Assembly: GCF_016863655.1 (NCBI RefSeq)
Contig: NZ_BOPH01000105.1
Coordinates: 124,001-188,000, forward strand
Reading direction: 5' to 3'
Source: Virgisporangium ochraceum
GTDB taxonomy: Bacteria; Actinomycetota; Actinomycetes; Mycobacteriales; Micromonosporaceae
Length of the DNA stretch: 64,000 nucleotides
Shown: in pieces, positions 40,180 to 49,807 of the stretch
Layout of the letters: each line of letters opens with the position of its first letter
Position numbering within the stretch: the first letter of the stretch is position 1
Translations under genes and position numbers: made by a program
Notes under the pieces: model-generated
Told to the model about the DNA's origin: nothing
Seen by the model: the letters and a program-made list of their open reading frames with translations, nothing else
Databases searched by the model: none

Positions 40180-42453
40180 CTAAACCACGGCCGCGAACCG
40201 GTCACGGACCAGAGCCGCGGCCTCGGCCGGCGGCAACGGGCGGTGGAAGTGGAACCCCTGGCCGACCGAGCAGCCCATGTCGATCAGGGCGGCCGCCTGC
40301 TCGGCCGTCTCGATGCCCTCGGCGACGACGTTCATCCGGAACGCGTTGCCCAGGTGGACCACCGCCTCGCACACCGAGCGCGCCTCCGGGTCGTCGGCGA
40401 TGCCGGTCACGAACGAGCGGTCGATCTTCAGGACCGTGACGGGTAGGCGGCGTAGGTAGCTCAGTGCCGAGTAGCCGGTGCCGAAGTCGTCGACGGCCAG
40501 CTGGATGCCGAGGTCCCGCAGGGCCTCGAGGCGGTCGACGGTCAGCTGGTCGGGGCTCAGGATGACGCTCTCGGTGATCTCCAGGGTGAGCCGGTCGGGC
40601 GGGAAGGCGGTGTCGGCCAGGATCTTCTCGACGGTCTGCACGAGGTCGGCCTGGGCGACCTGCTTCGGCGACAGGTTCACCGTGAGCCGCAACGGTTCCG
40701 CACCGGGCAGGGCGGCGCGCCAGTCGGCGGCCTCCTGGCAGGCCCTGCGGAGGACCCACGCGCCCAGCGGGACCACCGCGCCGGTCTCCTCGGCGAGGTC
40801 GATGAACGCCGCGGGGCCGAGCAGTCCCCGGGTCGGATGATTCCAGCGGACCAGTGCCTCGACCGCCCGGAGCTCGCCGGTGTCCAACGCGACCGCGGGT
40901 TGGAAGAACACCACCAGCTCGTCGTCGGCGATGGCCCGGCGCAGCTCCGCTTCGCGCGCCTTGGTGTCCATGACATCCGAGTAGTACTCGAAGCGACCAC
41001 GACCGGCCCGCTTGGCGGCGTAGAGGGCGGTGTCGGCCCGCTGCAGCAGGGTGTCGCCGGACGTATCCGGGTCGTCGTGGACGGCCACGCCGATGCTCGC
41101 CTCGATCATGAGCACCTGGTCGCCGAAGATCACCGGCGTGCGCAGGGCGTTCAGCAGACGGGCGGCGGCCGCTCCCGCGACGTCCCGCGACGGCAGGTTC
41201 CGCAGGACGAGGGCGAACTCGTCGCCGCCGAGGCGTCCGGCCAGGTCGCCCTCACGGATGACCGCACGCATGGCGTCGGCGGCGGCGACCAGGACGGCGT
41301 CGCCCGCCTCGTGGCCGAACGTGTCGTTGATGGGCTTGAACCGGTCGAGATCGATGAGCAGAACCGCAGTGTACCGGCCCGCCCGGATCGGCTGGTGGGA
41401 AAGCTGCGCCAGGCGTTCGGTCACCAGGACGCGGTTGGCCAGGCCGGTCAGCCCATCGGTGACCGCCAGCTCGCGGTTGTCGCGCAGGGCGTGCAACTGG
41501 CGGGCCATGACCAGGAGGGTGAGCACTGCCGAACCGAGGATCATGCCGCCGTACGGGTTGAGCGGCAGATGTGACGCCTGTGCGGCCAGCAGGAGGTACG
41601 CGGCGACGCTGGCCACGTACGGAAGGACGAAGACCGCGTTGCGGTTCCCGTGTCTCGGTGCGGGACGGTGTGGCCGGCGGTACTGCTGATCAGCCGCCAC
41701 CACCAGCAGAAAACAGCCCGCCAACCACAGCAGGTCCGGCCAGGAACCGCCGGTGAAGCCGCCATTCAGCTGGATCCAGCTGTAGGAGACGTCGGCGGTG
41801 GCGGTCAGCGCGATCGACCCGGCGAGCAGCCGCAACGGGGCCGGTACGTCGGGCTGGTGACGTCGGAGCATCGCGGTCGACATGGCAAGCACGAGCAGCA
41901 GGTCCCCGATCGGAAGCGCGGCCGTGAACGTGCGCTCCCACCCCGACATGCCCGGCGCGTTGAGGATCGGGCCGAGCAGCAGGTACCAGATGGCGATGAA
42001 GCCGCCGGCTCCGACGATCAGCGCGTCGAGCGCCAGCTTCTGCCGGTCCTGCCGGCGCCGGTGCTGTCCGGGCAGCATCAGCAGCCCCGCGAACATGAAC
42101 GGGGAGAAGAGCAGGAAGCAGTAGTCGGCGACCGAGGGGTAGCCGGTGACGTGCAGGACGTGGGACTGGACGAACCAGGCGCAGTGCGCGGCGAGTTGGC
42201 AGGCGAACGCCACGGTGATCACCCGCCACGCGCGCCGCGTCCGGACCTCCTGCCGCTTCGACAGGGCCACCCGGGCGGCCAGCACGGTGAAGACGACTGC
42301 CAGCGGGACGTATGAGGCGTCCGTCACCAGCGAGCTGAGCTCGTCGCCGCCCCACCGGCCGAAGAACCAGGCCTGTTGCACGACGAGCAGGACCGCGCAG
42401 GCGAGTACGCCTGCCGCGGCCACCCGGCCGGTCCTGATCCAGGTCAGCATCAC
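40180..42453 (-). CDS. membrane GGDEF/EAL cyclic-di-GMP protein
   Basis: This 757-residue protein has a membrane N-terminus with about eight helices (1-300). The diguanylate cyclase domain has an intact GRLGGDEFALVLRN active site near residue 405. The phosphodiesterase domain has VEALVRWNHPTRG (the EAL motif) and DDFGTGYSALSYLRRLPV, with the expected acidic metal ligands. Both domains look active, so the balance is probably set by the membrane sensor. It would act on cyclic di-GMP at the membrane. GTG 42453 or ATG 42450 starts the protein. Confidence 0.9.
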   Translation of the reverse strand: MMLTWIRTGRVAAAGVLACAVLLVVQQAWFFGRWGGDELSSLVTDASYVPLAVVFTVLAARVALSKRQEVRTRRAWRVITVAFACQLAAHCAWFVQSHVLHVTGYPSVADYCFLLFSPFMFAGLLMLPGQHRRRQDRQKLALDALIVGAGGFIAIWYLLLGPILNAPGMSGWERTFTAALPIGDLLLVLAMSTAMLRRHQPDVPAPLRLLAGSIALTATADVSYSWIQLNGGFTGGSWPDLLWLAGCFLLVVAADQQYRRPHRPAPRHGNRNAVFVLPYVASVAAYLLLAAQASHLPLNPYGGMILGSAVLTLLVMARQLHALRDNRELAVTDGLTGLANRVLVTERLAQLSHQPIRAGRYTAVLLIDLDRFKPINDTFGHEAGDAVLVAAADAMRAVIREGDLAGRLGGDEFALVLRNLPSRDVAGAAAARLLNALRTPVIFGDQVLMIEASIGVAVHDDPDTSGDTLLQRADTALYAAKRAGRGRFEYYSDVMDTKAREAELRRAIADDELVVFFQPAVALDTGELRAVEALVRWNHPTRGLLGPAAFIDLAEETGAVVPLGAWVLRRACQEAADWRAALPGAEPLRLTVNLSPKQVAQADLVQTVEKILADTAFPPDRLTLEITESVILSPDQLTVDRLEALRDLGIQLAVDDFGTGYSALSYLRRLPVTVLKIDRSFVTGIADDPEARSVCEAVVHLGNAFRMNVVAEGIETAEQAAALIDMGCSVGQGFHFHRPLPPAEAAALVRDRFAAVV

Positions 42454-42563
42454 CGATCTGTTCGGCGAACCGGGTGCGATCGTGAGCCGTTTGGACCGAA
42501 CGTGTCACGCCGGTCGTCACCGACCGCCACCGTAGCGAGAGGACCGCCGATAGACTTCTGTCC

Positions 42564-43193
42564 ATGGCGCGTGCTGACGGGGGTGCCCGGTTGGTCTTCG
42601 TGACCCTGCTGGTCCTGTTGGTCCTGTTCACCGGCGCAGCCGTCGTGGTGCTGGTGCGCCACCCGTTCTTCGACGACGACACCGACACGTACTCGCTCTG
42701 CCCGGAGGAACGGTCGAGTACCACGCCGGTCCGCCCGTCGCGGATGATCGACGAGTCCCGGCCCTACCAGGGACCGGGTCCGCACCACGTCGTGGTCGTC
42801 GGACCGTCCGATGCGACCGAGGCCCTCCCCGGCGACTGGCATCCGCCGCGTGCGACCGGCTGGGCACACCGGGTCGACACGCTGGAGCTCGTCGCCTGCG
42901 AGTACAGGTACGGGGTCGGCGACGAGGGTGACCTCGGCTCGTGCGGGTGGAAGGCGGTCGGCGGCAGCGCGATCTACACCGTCACCACGCAGAGCGCGAA
43001 GTACGACTACCACATCTTCGTCGCCGCGACCGGGCGGCTCCTCGCGTCCTTCACCGTCAAGGGCGTCTACCGCGAGTGCGTGGAAACGACGGTCCGCCAC
43101 GGTCCCGGCGGTCACGAGACCATGCCCGCCAGCACCGACCTCACCGAACTGAAACGGCTGCTCGAACCGTTGGTCACCCGCCACGTGACCTGA
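42564..43193 (+). CDS. membrane-anchored hypothetical protein
   Basis: This 209-residue protein has one N-terminal membrane helix (LVFVTLLVLLVLFTGAAVVV) and an extracellular domain of about 170 residues with four cysteines (LCPEE, ACEYRYG, SCGWKAV, RECVETT). Family not recognised. It is divergent from the GGDEF/EAL gene and 70 bases upstream of a Nudix gene. Confidence 0.7.
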   Translation: MARADGGARLVFVTLLVLLVLFTGAAVVVLVRHPFFDDDTDTYSLCPEERSSTTPVRPSRMIDESRPYQGPGPHHVVVVGPSDATEALPGDWHPPRATGWAHRVDTLELVACEYRYGVGDEGDLGSCGWKAVGGSAIYTVTTQSAKYDYHIFVAATGRLLASFTVKGVYRECVETTVRHGPGGHETMPASTDLTELKRLLEPLVTRHVT

Positions 43194-43263
43194 CCCGGCA
43201 TGGCGGCCGCCGCGCGCGACCGTCGCCGATCCTCCTGCCGGCCGCACCTGGCAGCATCGACGC

Positions 43264-43701
43264 ATGGACAAGGAGATGGAACTTCGGGTCTGTTGCGGCG
43301 TGGTGGTCCTCGACGACCGTGAGCGGGTACTGCTCATGCGCCGTCGCGGCGAAGGAACCTGGGGACTACCCGGCGGCGGCGTCGAGGTCGGCGAGACGTG
43401 GCAGCAGGCCGCCCGGCGCGAATGCCGGGAGGAGACCGGCTGGGACATCGATCTGCACGACCTGCTCGGCCTGTACAGCGATCCCGCCACCCAGACACAC
43501 CGTTACCCGAACGGACGGGTCATCCACTGCGTCGGCGCCATCTTTCTCGCCACACCGCGCGGCCAGACCGGGGCACCGGACGGCGAGGCCGCCGAACTCG
43601 GCTGGTTCGCACTCGATCGGCTTCCCGCTCCCCTCTTCGCACCGGACGTCCCGGTCCTCGACGACGCCGCCCGGCGTCACGACCGGCCCTTCATCGACTG
43701 A
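43264..43701 (+). CDS. Nudix hydrolase
   Basis: This 145-residue protein has a complete Nudix box (GGGVEVGETWQQAARRECRE then ETGWDI, about residues 37-62), fitting G-x5-E-x7-R-E-U-x-E-E-x-G-U. All metal-binding glutamates are present, so it should be an active diphosphate hydrolase. The substrate is not predictable from sequence; many relatives act on ADP-ribose or oxidised nucleotides. Stand-alone gene. Confidence 0.9.
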   Translation: MDKEMELRVCCGVVVLDDRERVLLMRRRGEGTWGLPGGGVEVGETWQQAARRECREETGWDIDLHDLLGLYSDPATQTHRYPNGRVIHCVGAIFLATPRGQTGAPDGEAAELGWFALDRLPAPLFAPDVPVLDDAARRHDRPFID

Positions 43702-43817
43702 TCAGCCCGTGTTCGACCGTTGTCCGGTCACGGTGTCTCGTACGCGGACCGATCGAACTCCACTGTCGCCGTTGATGCCGGCGGGCGGCCTCCGCGCGCC
43801 CGTCCGGCACCGACGAC

Positions 43818-44393
43818 TCAGACCAGCCGTACCTGGTAGTTGGTACCGCTTTCACCGCTGTGCGTCCTGTTGGTTCCGAAGGCGATACCGAAGGAGCAGA
43901 CGCCTCGCCCGGTACCGAAGTTCCCGTCGTAGAACCACAGAGCCTTGCAGAGATTGCACAGCCGCCAGCCGGGCTGCCCTCCACCGGAGGACGCGAACTC
44001 GACCTTGTAGTTCCCGCTCCCGACGATCGAGTGCTGTCCGAGCCCTCCGCTGATTGCCGGGCACGAGGAGGGTCCGTTGGGTTCCTTGGCAAACCACAAG
44101 GTCTTACAGAAGCGGCAGTAACGCCAGTCGATCGTCCCGTTTCCAGGGTCGGTGGCGAACAGGACCGAGTAGTTCCCGCTGCCGTCCTTGGAGTGTCCGA
44201 GACCGGGCCGGCCAGGGCAGGCGTAGAACGCGTAGTCGCGGAACCACAGCTGCTTGCAGTAACGGCACCAGCGCCATTCACTCTGCGCGGCCGTTGCCTG
44301 GCTCTCCAGGGTCACCGCCAGAACCGATCCGGTGGCGACAGCCAGCCCGGTTCTCCCGAGTGTTCGAAGCGCATCTCTCCTGGACTGAATCAC
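43818..44393 (-). CDS. Tat-exported protein with three W-x-C-x-x-C-K repeats
   Basis: This 191-residue protein has a twin-arginine-like signal (SRRDALRTLGRTGLAVATGS). The mature part is three repeats of about 48 residues. Each starts W-R-x-C-x-x-C-K-x-L-W-F (WRWCRYCKQLWF, WRYCRFCKTLWF, WRLCNLCKALWF), followed by a second cysteine region and an SGNYxV strand. The Cys pairs suggest small zinc or disulphide knots. Possibly a surface or spore-associated protein; function unknown. Confidence 0.75.
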   Translation of the reverse strand: MIQSRRDALRTLGRTGLAVATGSVLAVTLESQATAAQSEWRWCRYCKQLWFRDYAFYACPGRPGLGHSKDGSGNYSVLFATDPGNGTIDWRYCRFCKTLWFAKEPNGPSSCPAISGGLGQHSIVGSGNYKVEFASSGGGQPGWRLCNLCKALWFYDGNFGTGRGVCSFGIAFGTNRTHSGESGTNYQVRLV

Positions 44394-44775
44394 GCGACCT
44401 CCCTACGGCGAAAAGCAACAGACACAAAGCGTAGGACGTGGTCAAGGGCGTGAAAACGACGCCAGGCGTATGCGGCCCAAAGGGGAAGCAACATGACAGG
44501 AAATGAAAAAAGACCGTCCGATGTGGACGGCCAGCCGATCTCGGGCACGGTAATCAGACGCACCCGGGCCGGGGTGCACATGCGCGGCGAACATCTACGC
44601 GGGGTTACTCATTCGGAATGGACGTCTCCGGAAGCGGCCCCGGTGAGACCCACGGCGTTCCTCTGGTCCCGGCGCCTGACATCGAAGCTAGGCGTTCACG
44701 TTGCAACCGTCAACAATCTGCCTAGCATCCGGACCACCACCCACAGGACCTGGTGATGCCGACGCACGTCAGGTG
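44394..44775. other. intergenic region with one weak small ORF
   Basis: It contains a plus-strand ATG at 44493 with AAGGGGAAG upstream that opens an 87-codon frame (GNEKRPSDVDGQPISGTVIR at the start). Coding character fades after about 40 residues. I list it as a possible small gene only. Otherwise promoter DNA for the exported protein. Confidence 0.3.
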
Positions 44776-46479
44776 CTAGATCGAGCCACCGACGATGACG
44801 TTGGACAGAGCCCAGTTGGTACGGATAGCGGAGATCTTGGTAAAGCGCACCTTCGAATAGCATTCCGGGCTCGGATGAGCGGCGCACCCCAGGACCGCGT
44901 AAGCGTCGCCCGCCGCGATCACCCCGATCGCGACAGCGTCGGCCCGCTCGCCGTACAGCGAGAAGATCGGTCCACCGCTGTCGCCCTTGCCGAGCGCCAC
45001 CGTGCCGTCGACCTGCTTACCCAACGCGGAACCCTTGACCTTCCAGCCAATGTCGTTGGTGTACGACATGTCGGCGTCCTTGACCTTGATGTTGCAGTGC
45101 GCTCCCGTCGCCGACCCGGAGGTGCACAGGTACATCCCTCGGAAGGTGTTGTTCCAGTCCACGATCGGCCTCATGGACTCGATGTCGTCGTTGACACCCA
45201 ATGGCTGCCGTACGTCGCTCACCCCGCCGTCCCACGTCCGCGGATTGACGTCCGCCGGCGGGCGCACCTTGATCAGAGCCGTGTCCAGCGACGCGTCGAT
45301 TCCCTCGATCGTGCCGATCACGGCGGTGCCCAGGCCGTCGCGGACCGGCGTGCCGTACGGCACCACTGCGCAGTGCGCCGCGGTGAGCAGGTAGCGGGCC
45401 CCGCTGACGGCCGTCATCGGCCAGCCGGTCGAGCACCAGGACCCGCCGTTGGTCACCTTGCCCCCGGCACTCCACGGGGTGACGTCCTGCCACCGCGACG
45501 CCACCGGCGCCGGCGGTACCGCGGTGACCGCCACCGGGAAGTAGGGCGCCCAGAACGACTGCGCCTGGGCGGCCGCCTGCTGCGGGTCGATCGGCGCGGA
45601 CGGCAACGGCCATACGCCGACGTCGACGTGCGTGCCCTCCGGACTGATCCGCACCTCGGTGACCGAGACGCCGAGGTTGTATCCCTGGTACAGGGTGTCG
45701 AACAGTTCGCCGGCGACGGCAGCCAGCTCGGCGTGGGTGTGCCGCGGTCCGTCGTAGACGAGCACCGACATCCGGGTCCGCAGCCGGTCCACGATCGCGC
45801 TGACGCTCGGCGGCGGCGACCCGTCCCAGTACACCGCGACCGTGCACGTCTCCGGCTCGACGGTGATCCCGGCGAACCCGCCCAGCATCTCGCCGGCCGC
45901 GAGAAGCTGTTCCGCGCCGGCCACCAGCGGCTGCTGCGCCCGCATCAGGCTCACCGTGAGCAGGTCGGCGCACCGGGCGTCCGTAGGTCCGGTCGCGATG
46001 ACCGACGGACCGGGCCCACCCGGGCTCGCGGTACCGGTCGGGTCCGCTCCGGTGGACGGCGACGGGCACGGCGCCGCGGTAGGTGACCGGCTCGTCGACG
46101 GGCTGCGGGTTGCGATGATGGGATCGCCCGGATCATCGCGCGGCGGCCGGTCGGGCACCGGCACCGCGGTGTCCGACGCGGAGGCCGTCACCTTGGGAGG
46201 AAGCGTCAGAGTGCTGTCGGGCGACCCGGTCGGCGAGGCCGACGGGCTGCCGGTCGGTCCTGGGCAGCCGGCGACCGTCCCGGCGCCCGCGGTCAGCGGG
46301 ACCAGCACCGCTGACGCCAGTACGGTGAGGGTGCCCAGCACCGGCCACCAGCGCCGCCCCGGATGTGACCGCACCGGTGGCCGCGGCCCTGCCGCCGCGA
46401 ACGGCGTCAGCCGTCGCCTACTGCTGTGTCGCGAGTGCATCCCGAGTCCCGGCCCTTCTGTCCGCGCGTGGGTGGCCAT
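44776..46479 (-). CDS. secreted trypsin-like serine protease
   Basis: This 567-residue protein has an N-terminal membrane/signal segment (about 44-64) and a Pro/Ser/Thr-rich stretch (to about 160). An alpha/beta domain follows, then an S1-type protease domain with YLLTAAHC (His), SLDTALIKV (Asp) and GKGDSGGP (Ser501). The catalytic triad is complete. It is probably a surface or secreted protease needing prodomain removal. ATG 46479 is used; ATG 46440 is an alternative. It lies next to a two-component system in the same direction. Confidence 0.85.
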   Translation of the reverse strand: MATHARTEGPGLGMHSRHSSRRRLTPFAAAGPRPPVRSHPGRRWWPVLGTLTVLASAVLVPLTAGAGTVAGCPGPTGSPSASPTGSPDSTLTLPPKVTASASDTAVPVPDRPPRDDPGDPIIATRSPSTSRSPTAAPCPSPSTGADPTGTASPGGPGPSVIATGPTDARCADLLTVSLMRAQQPLVAGAEQLLAAGEMLGGFAGITVEPETCTVAVYWDGSPPPSVSAIVDRLRTRMSVLVYDGPRHTHAELAAVAGELFDTLYQGYNLGVSVTEVRISPEGTHVDVGVWPLPSAPIDPQQAAAQAQSFWAPYFPVAVTAVPPAPVASRWQDVTPWSAGGKVTNGGSWCSTGWPMTAVSGARYLLTAAHCAVVPYGTPVRDGLGTAVIGTIEGIDASLDTALIKVRPPADVNPRTWDGGVSDVRQPLGVNDDIESMRPIVDWNNTFRGMYLCTSGSATGAHCNIKVKDADMSYTNDIGWKVKGSALGKQVDGTVALGKGDSGGPIFSLYGERADAVAIGVIAAGDAYAVLGCAAHPSPECYSKVRFTKISAIRTNWALSNVIVGGSI

Positions 46480-46576
46480 GGCTGGGTTCGCGGGATGCCG
46501 GCCGACGGATCGGCCGCTGTCGGACTCCTGACAACGCCGACGGGGTCTGAACGTCCCCGTTCGGTCGGCGGAGGAC

Positions 46577-47239
46577 CTATCCGGGTCCGCGTCCGGTGAC
46601 CAGGCCGGACTCGTACGCGTACACCACCGCCTGCACCCGGTCGCGGAGGCCGAGTTTGGCCAGGATGCGGCTCACGTGCGTCTTGACCGTGCCCTCCGAC
46701 ACGTACAGGCGGGTGGCGACCTCCACATTGGACAGACCGCGCGCCACCTCGACGAGCACCTCCCGCTCGCGGGAGGTCAGCACGTCCTCCGGCGCCACCG
46801 CCACGGACGGGCGGGCCGGGCCCAGCACGTGCCGTTCGAGGAGCCGGCGGGTGACGCTCGGCGCCACCACGGCATCACCGCGGGCCACCACCCGGATCGC
46901 CGACAGCAGGTCGGCGGCGAGCACGTCCTTGAGCACGAAGCCGCTGGCGCCGGCACGCAGCGCCGCGTAGACGTACTCGTCGAGGTCGAACGTCGTGAGG
47001 ACCAGTACCCGGGTCGGGCTGCCGGCGGCGCAGATCCGGCGGGTCGCCTCGACGCCGTCGACGCCGGGCATGCGGATGTCCATGAGGACGACGTCGGGTC
47101 GCAGGTCGACGACCGCCGACACCGCCTCGGCGCCGTCGCCGGCCTCACCGACCACGGTCAGGTCGGGCGCACCGGCCAGCACCATCCGGAAGCCGGTCCG
47201 CACGAGAGTGTGGTCGTCGGCGATGAGGACCCGGATCAC
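46577..47239 (-). CDS. NarL/LuxR-type response regulator
   Basis: This 220-residue protein has a receiver domain (acidic pair DD near residue 8; phospho-acceptor Asp in VVLMDIRMPG near 54; Lys in FVLKDVLAAD) and a LuxR helix-turn-helix (LTSREREVLVEVARGLSNVE, then GTVKTHVSRILAKL). The GTG start overlaps the kinase stop as GTGA, so kinase and regulator are made together. It probably controls neighbouring exported-protein genes; that is inference. Confidence 0.93.
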   Translation of the reverse strand: MIRVLIADDHTLVRTGFRMVLAGAPDLTVVGEAGDGAEAVSAVVDLRPDVVLMDIRMPGVDGVEATRRICAAGSPTRVLVLTTFDLDEYVYAALRAGASGFVLKDVLAADLLSAIRVVARGDAVVAPSVTRRLLERHVLGPARPSVAVAPEDVLTSREREVLVEVARGLSNVEVATRLYVSEGTVKTHVSRILAKLGLRDRVQAVVYAYESGLVTGRGPG

Positions 47240-48483
47240 GAACAACCACCGGTCGGTAGCACCGCCCGCACCTGGAACCCGCCGGTCGGGGCGCGGCCGG
47301 TGCTGGCCCGGCCGCCGAGCAGCCGCACGCGTTCCCGCATGCCGCGCAGCCCGTTGCCGCCCGGGGTGTCGGTGCATGCCGTGCCGTCGTCGCTGACCTC
47401 GAGCAGCAACGTGTCGGGACGGTAGGTGAGCACCACTTCGGCCCGAGCGCCCCGGCCGGCGTGTTTCATGGTGTTGGTCAGCGCCTCCTGAACCACCCGG
47501 TAGGCCGACAGGTCCACGGCCGACGGCAGCGGTGCGGGCGTGCCGTCGATGCGCAGCCGCACCGGGGTACCGGCCCGCTCGACGCTGTCGATCAGCGCCG
47601 GCAGCTGCGCCAGACCGGGCGGCGGACGCCATCCGCCGACGGGTTCCCCGCCGTCGCCACCCAGCGCGTCGACGACCAGGCGCATGTCGGCCAGGGCCGC
47701 CCGGCCCACCGACACGATCGCGTCCAGAGCTGCCCGGGTCTGTGCCGGTTCGGCGTCGAGGGAAGCCGCACCGCCCTGTGCCTGGATGACGATCATGGCC
47801 AGCCCGTGTGCGACGACGTCGTGCATCTCGCGGCTGATCCGGCCGCGCTCGGCCGCCACGGCCAGCGCGGCCCGCTGGTCACGGTCGCGCTCCAGGTGTT
47901 CGGCGCGTTCCCGGAGATGAGCGAGGTGTTCGCGGCGGCCACGCGCCGTCGATCCGAAGGCCCAGGCGACGACGAGCGCCGAGCCGACGACGAACAGCCC
48001 GGCCCAGGGCACGTCGGCGGGCGCCGGCGGCTTTCCACGCACGGTCCGCGCGGCGTCCCGGCGTTGGTCGCCGGGGCCCGCATCCCCCCGTTCGATCACG
48101 TGGAACGCCAGGCGGGGAATGCCCGGTACCGGACGCCCGTACGCACTGTGGAACGCCGTCCACCCGCCGAGGGCCAGCAGCAGGACCGCCAGCGCGGCGA
48201 GTGACCGCCCCCGGTCGTACCGGGCCGCGACGGTGTACACGCAGATGAGCACCGTGACGTCGACGAGCGACACCGGCGCGACGGTGGCCAGGCGAACGCC
48301 GGCGGCCGTTACGGCCAGCACCAGCGCCGGCAGCGGCCAGCGGCGCCGGACCGTGACCGCGGCCAGCCCGGCGGCGACGGTCGCCCACCACACCGGCGAC
48401 GGGTGCGAGCCGACAGCCACCAGGCACGCCGCCAGCACCGTGGCGGCGAGTACCGCGTCGTGGACCATCGGATGCCGTCTCAT
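47236..48483 (-). CDS. sensor histidine kinase (NarL-type partner)
   Basis: This 415-residue protein has about five N-terminal membrane helices with an external loop (about 130-170). The HisKA_3 dimerisation helix has the phospho-acceptor in RGRISREMHDVVAHGLAMIV. The C-terminal ATPase domain carries the N box (VVQEALTNTMKHAG) and G box (GGNGLRGMRERV). Intact and co-expressed with the response regulator by a 4-base overlap. ATG 48483 begins the first membrane helix region. Confidence 0.92.
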   Translation of the reverse strand: MRRHPMVHDAVLAATVLAACLVAVGSHPSPVWWATVAAGLAAVTVRRRWPLPALVLAVTAAGVRLATVAPVSLVDVTVLICVYTVAARYDRGRSLAALAVLLLALGGWTAFHSAYGRPVPGIPRLAFHVIERGDAGPGDQRRDAARTVRGKPPAPADVPWAGLFVVGSALVVAWAFGSTARGRREHLAHLRERAEHLERDRDQRAALAVAAERGRISREMHDVVAHGLAMIVIQAQGGAASLDAEPAQTRAALDAIVSVGRAALADMRLVVDALGGDGGEPVGGWRPPPGLAQLPALIDSVERAGTPVRLRIDGTPAPLPSAVDLSAYRVVQEALTNTMKHAGRGARAEVVLTYRPDTLLLEVSDDGTACTDTPGGNGLRGMRERVRLLGGRASTGRAPTGGFQVRAVLPTGGCS

Positions 48484-48619
48484 CGCGTTCCGAGCGTACG
48501 GCCCGATTCCCGGGTGCCGCGTCTGTCGTGCGAGGGATGCGCCTCTTCCCCAGGACAGACGCATCTGATCCGTCGCGGGCCGGACGCGTCCGGCCCTCTG
48601 CGTCGGGACAGTGGTCGCC

Positions 48620-49807
48620 ATGACATCGACGTCCCCTCGACGGGGTCTTTCCCGACGTGGCGCACTCGGCCTCCTCGGCGCCGCCGTTCCCGTGGCGGCC
48701 GGCGGGCTCGTCGCCGTGACCAACACCGCCGAGGCCGGCCCACAGGCGCCCGCCGTCCCCGCCGGCCTGCGGCCCGGCGGCGAGTTCGACAGGATGGCCG
48801 CCGACCTCGCGGCGCAGGACAGATTCTCCGGGACGGTACTGCTCGTGCACCGTCGACGCCCGGTGCTCGCCCGCTCGTACGGCCTGGCCGACAAGGCACG
48901 GGGTGCCGCCAACGGTCCCGACACGATCTTCTCCCTGGGCTCGATCACCAAGCTGTTCACCGCCGTGGCGATCGCGCAGCTCGTCGAGCAGGGGAAGGTC
49001 GACTACCACGAGAGGATCGGCAGCTACCTCACCGGCCTGCCGAGCGAGCTCGCCGCGGCCACCGTGCACCACCTGGTGACCCACGCGGGCGGGCAGCGCG
49101 ACTACATGGCCGACCCGGAGTACTGGAAGGTGGCGCTCACCTGGGACACCGTCGAGGAGGTGTGGGAAGGGAGCATGTCGTTCGCCCGACGGGATCCGGT
49201 CCGGTTCGTGCCCGGCTCGGCGTACGAGTACAGCAACTCCGGGTACCACCTCCTCGGCGCGATCGTGGCCGCGGTGTCCGGGCGGTCGTATCACGACTAC
49301 GTGCGGCACCACGTGTTCCGCCGGGCCGGCATGACGACCGCCGACTTCTACACCACCGCACACTGGCGTGACGACCGCCGCATCGCCCGCCCGTACGCCG
49401 GCCAACCGCCGGCGGAGCGGGTCGACAGACTGGACGCGCACATCTTCGTCGGCTCCCCCGCCGGTGGTGCGCACGCCTGCGCCCCCGACCTGGTGCGGTT
49501 CGCCGACGCCCTGCGCGGCGACCGGCTGCTCTCCGCGCCGTTCACACACCTTCTGCACGGGGCCAAGGCACCACGCGGCCGACGAACCACCCCGTTCGGC
49601 GTCGAGGAGACGAGCTTCGCCACCTACGCTCCGATGGCGATCCTCAGCGGCAGCCAATGGCTGTACTGGCACAACGGCGGCGCGCCCGGGGTGTCGACCG
49701 AACTGGCCTGGTACCCGACCTCGGACTGGACGACCGTCATGCTGTCGAACTACGACCAGGCCACGATGTCGCTCAACGCCCTGTCGCGCAAGCTGATCAC
49801 CACCTGA
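48620..49807 (+). CDS. beta-lactamase-fold serine hydrolase, Tat-exported
   Basis: This 395-residue protein has a Tat signal (LSRRGALGLLGAAVPVAAGG). The catalytic motifs of class C beta-lactamase / DD-peptidase relatives are present: S-x-x-K in LGSITKLF, Y-x-N in YEYSNSGYH and H-x-G in WHNGGAP. It is probably an esterase or D-amino-acid peptidase acting outside the membrane. ATG 48620 is used. It is convergent with the acetoacetyl-CoA synthetase, the two coding ends overlapping by about 11 bases. Confidence 0.87.
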   Translation: MTSTSPRRGLSRRGALGLLGAAVPVAAGGLVAVTNTAEAGPQAPAVPAGLRPGGEFDRMAADLAAQDRFSGTVLLVHRRRPVLARSYGLADKARGAANGPDTIFSLGSITKLFTAVAIAQLVEQGKVDYHERIGSYLTGLPSELAAATVHHLVTHAGGQRDYMADPEYWKVALTWDTVEEVWEGSMSFARRDPVRFVPGSAYEYSNSGYHLLGAIVAAVSGRSYHDYVRHHVFRRAGMTTADFYTTAHWRDDRRIARPYAGQPPAERVDRLDAHIFVGSPAGGAHACAPDLVRFADALRGDRLLSAPFTHLLHGAKAPRGRRTTPFGVEETSFATYAPMAILSGSQWLYWHNGGAPGVSTELAWYPTSDWTTVMLSNYDQATMSLNALSRKLITT

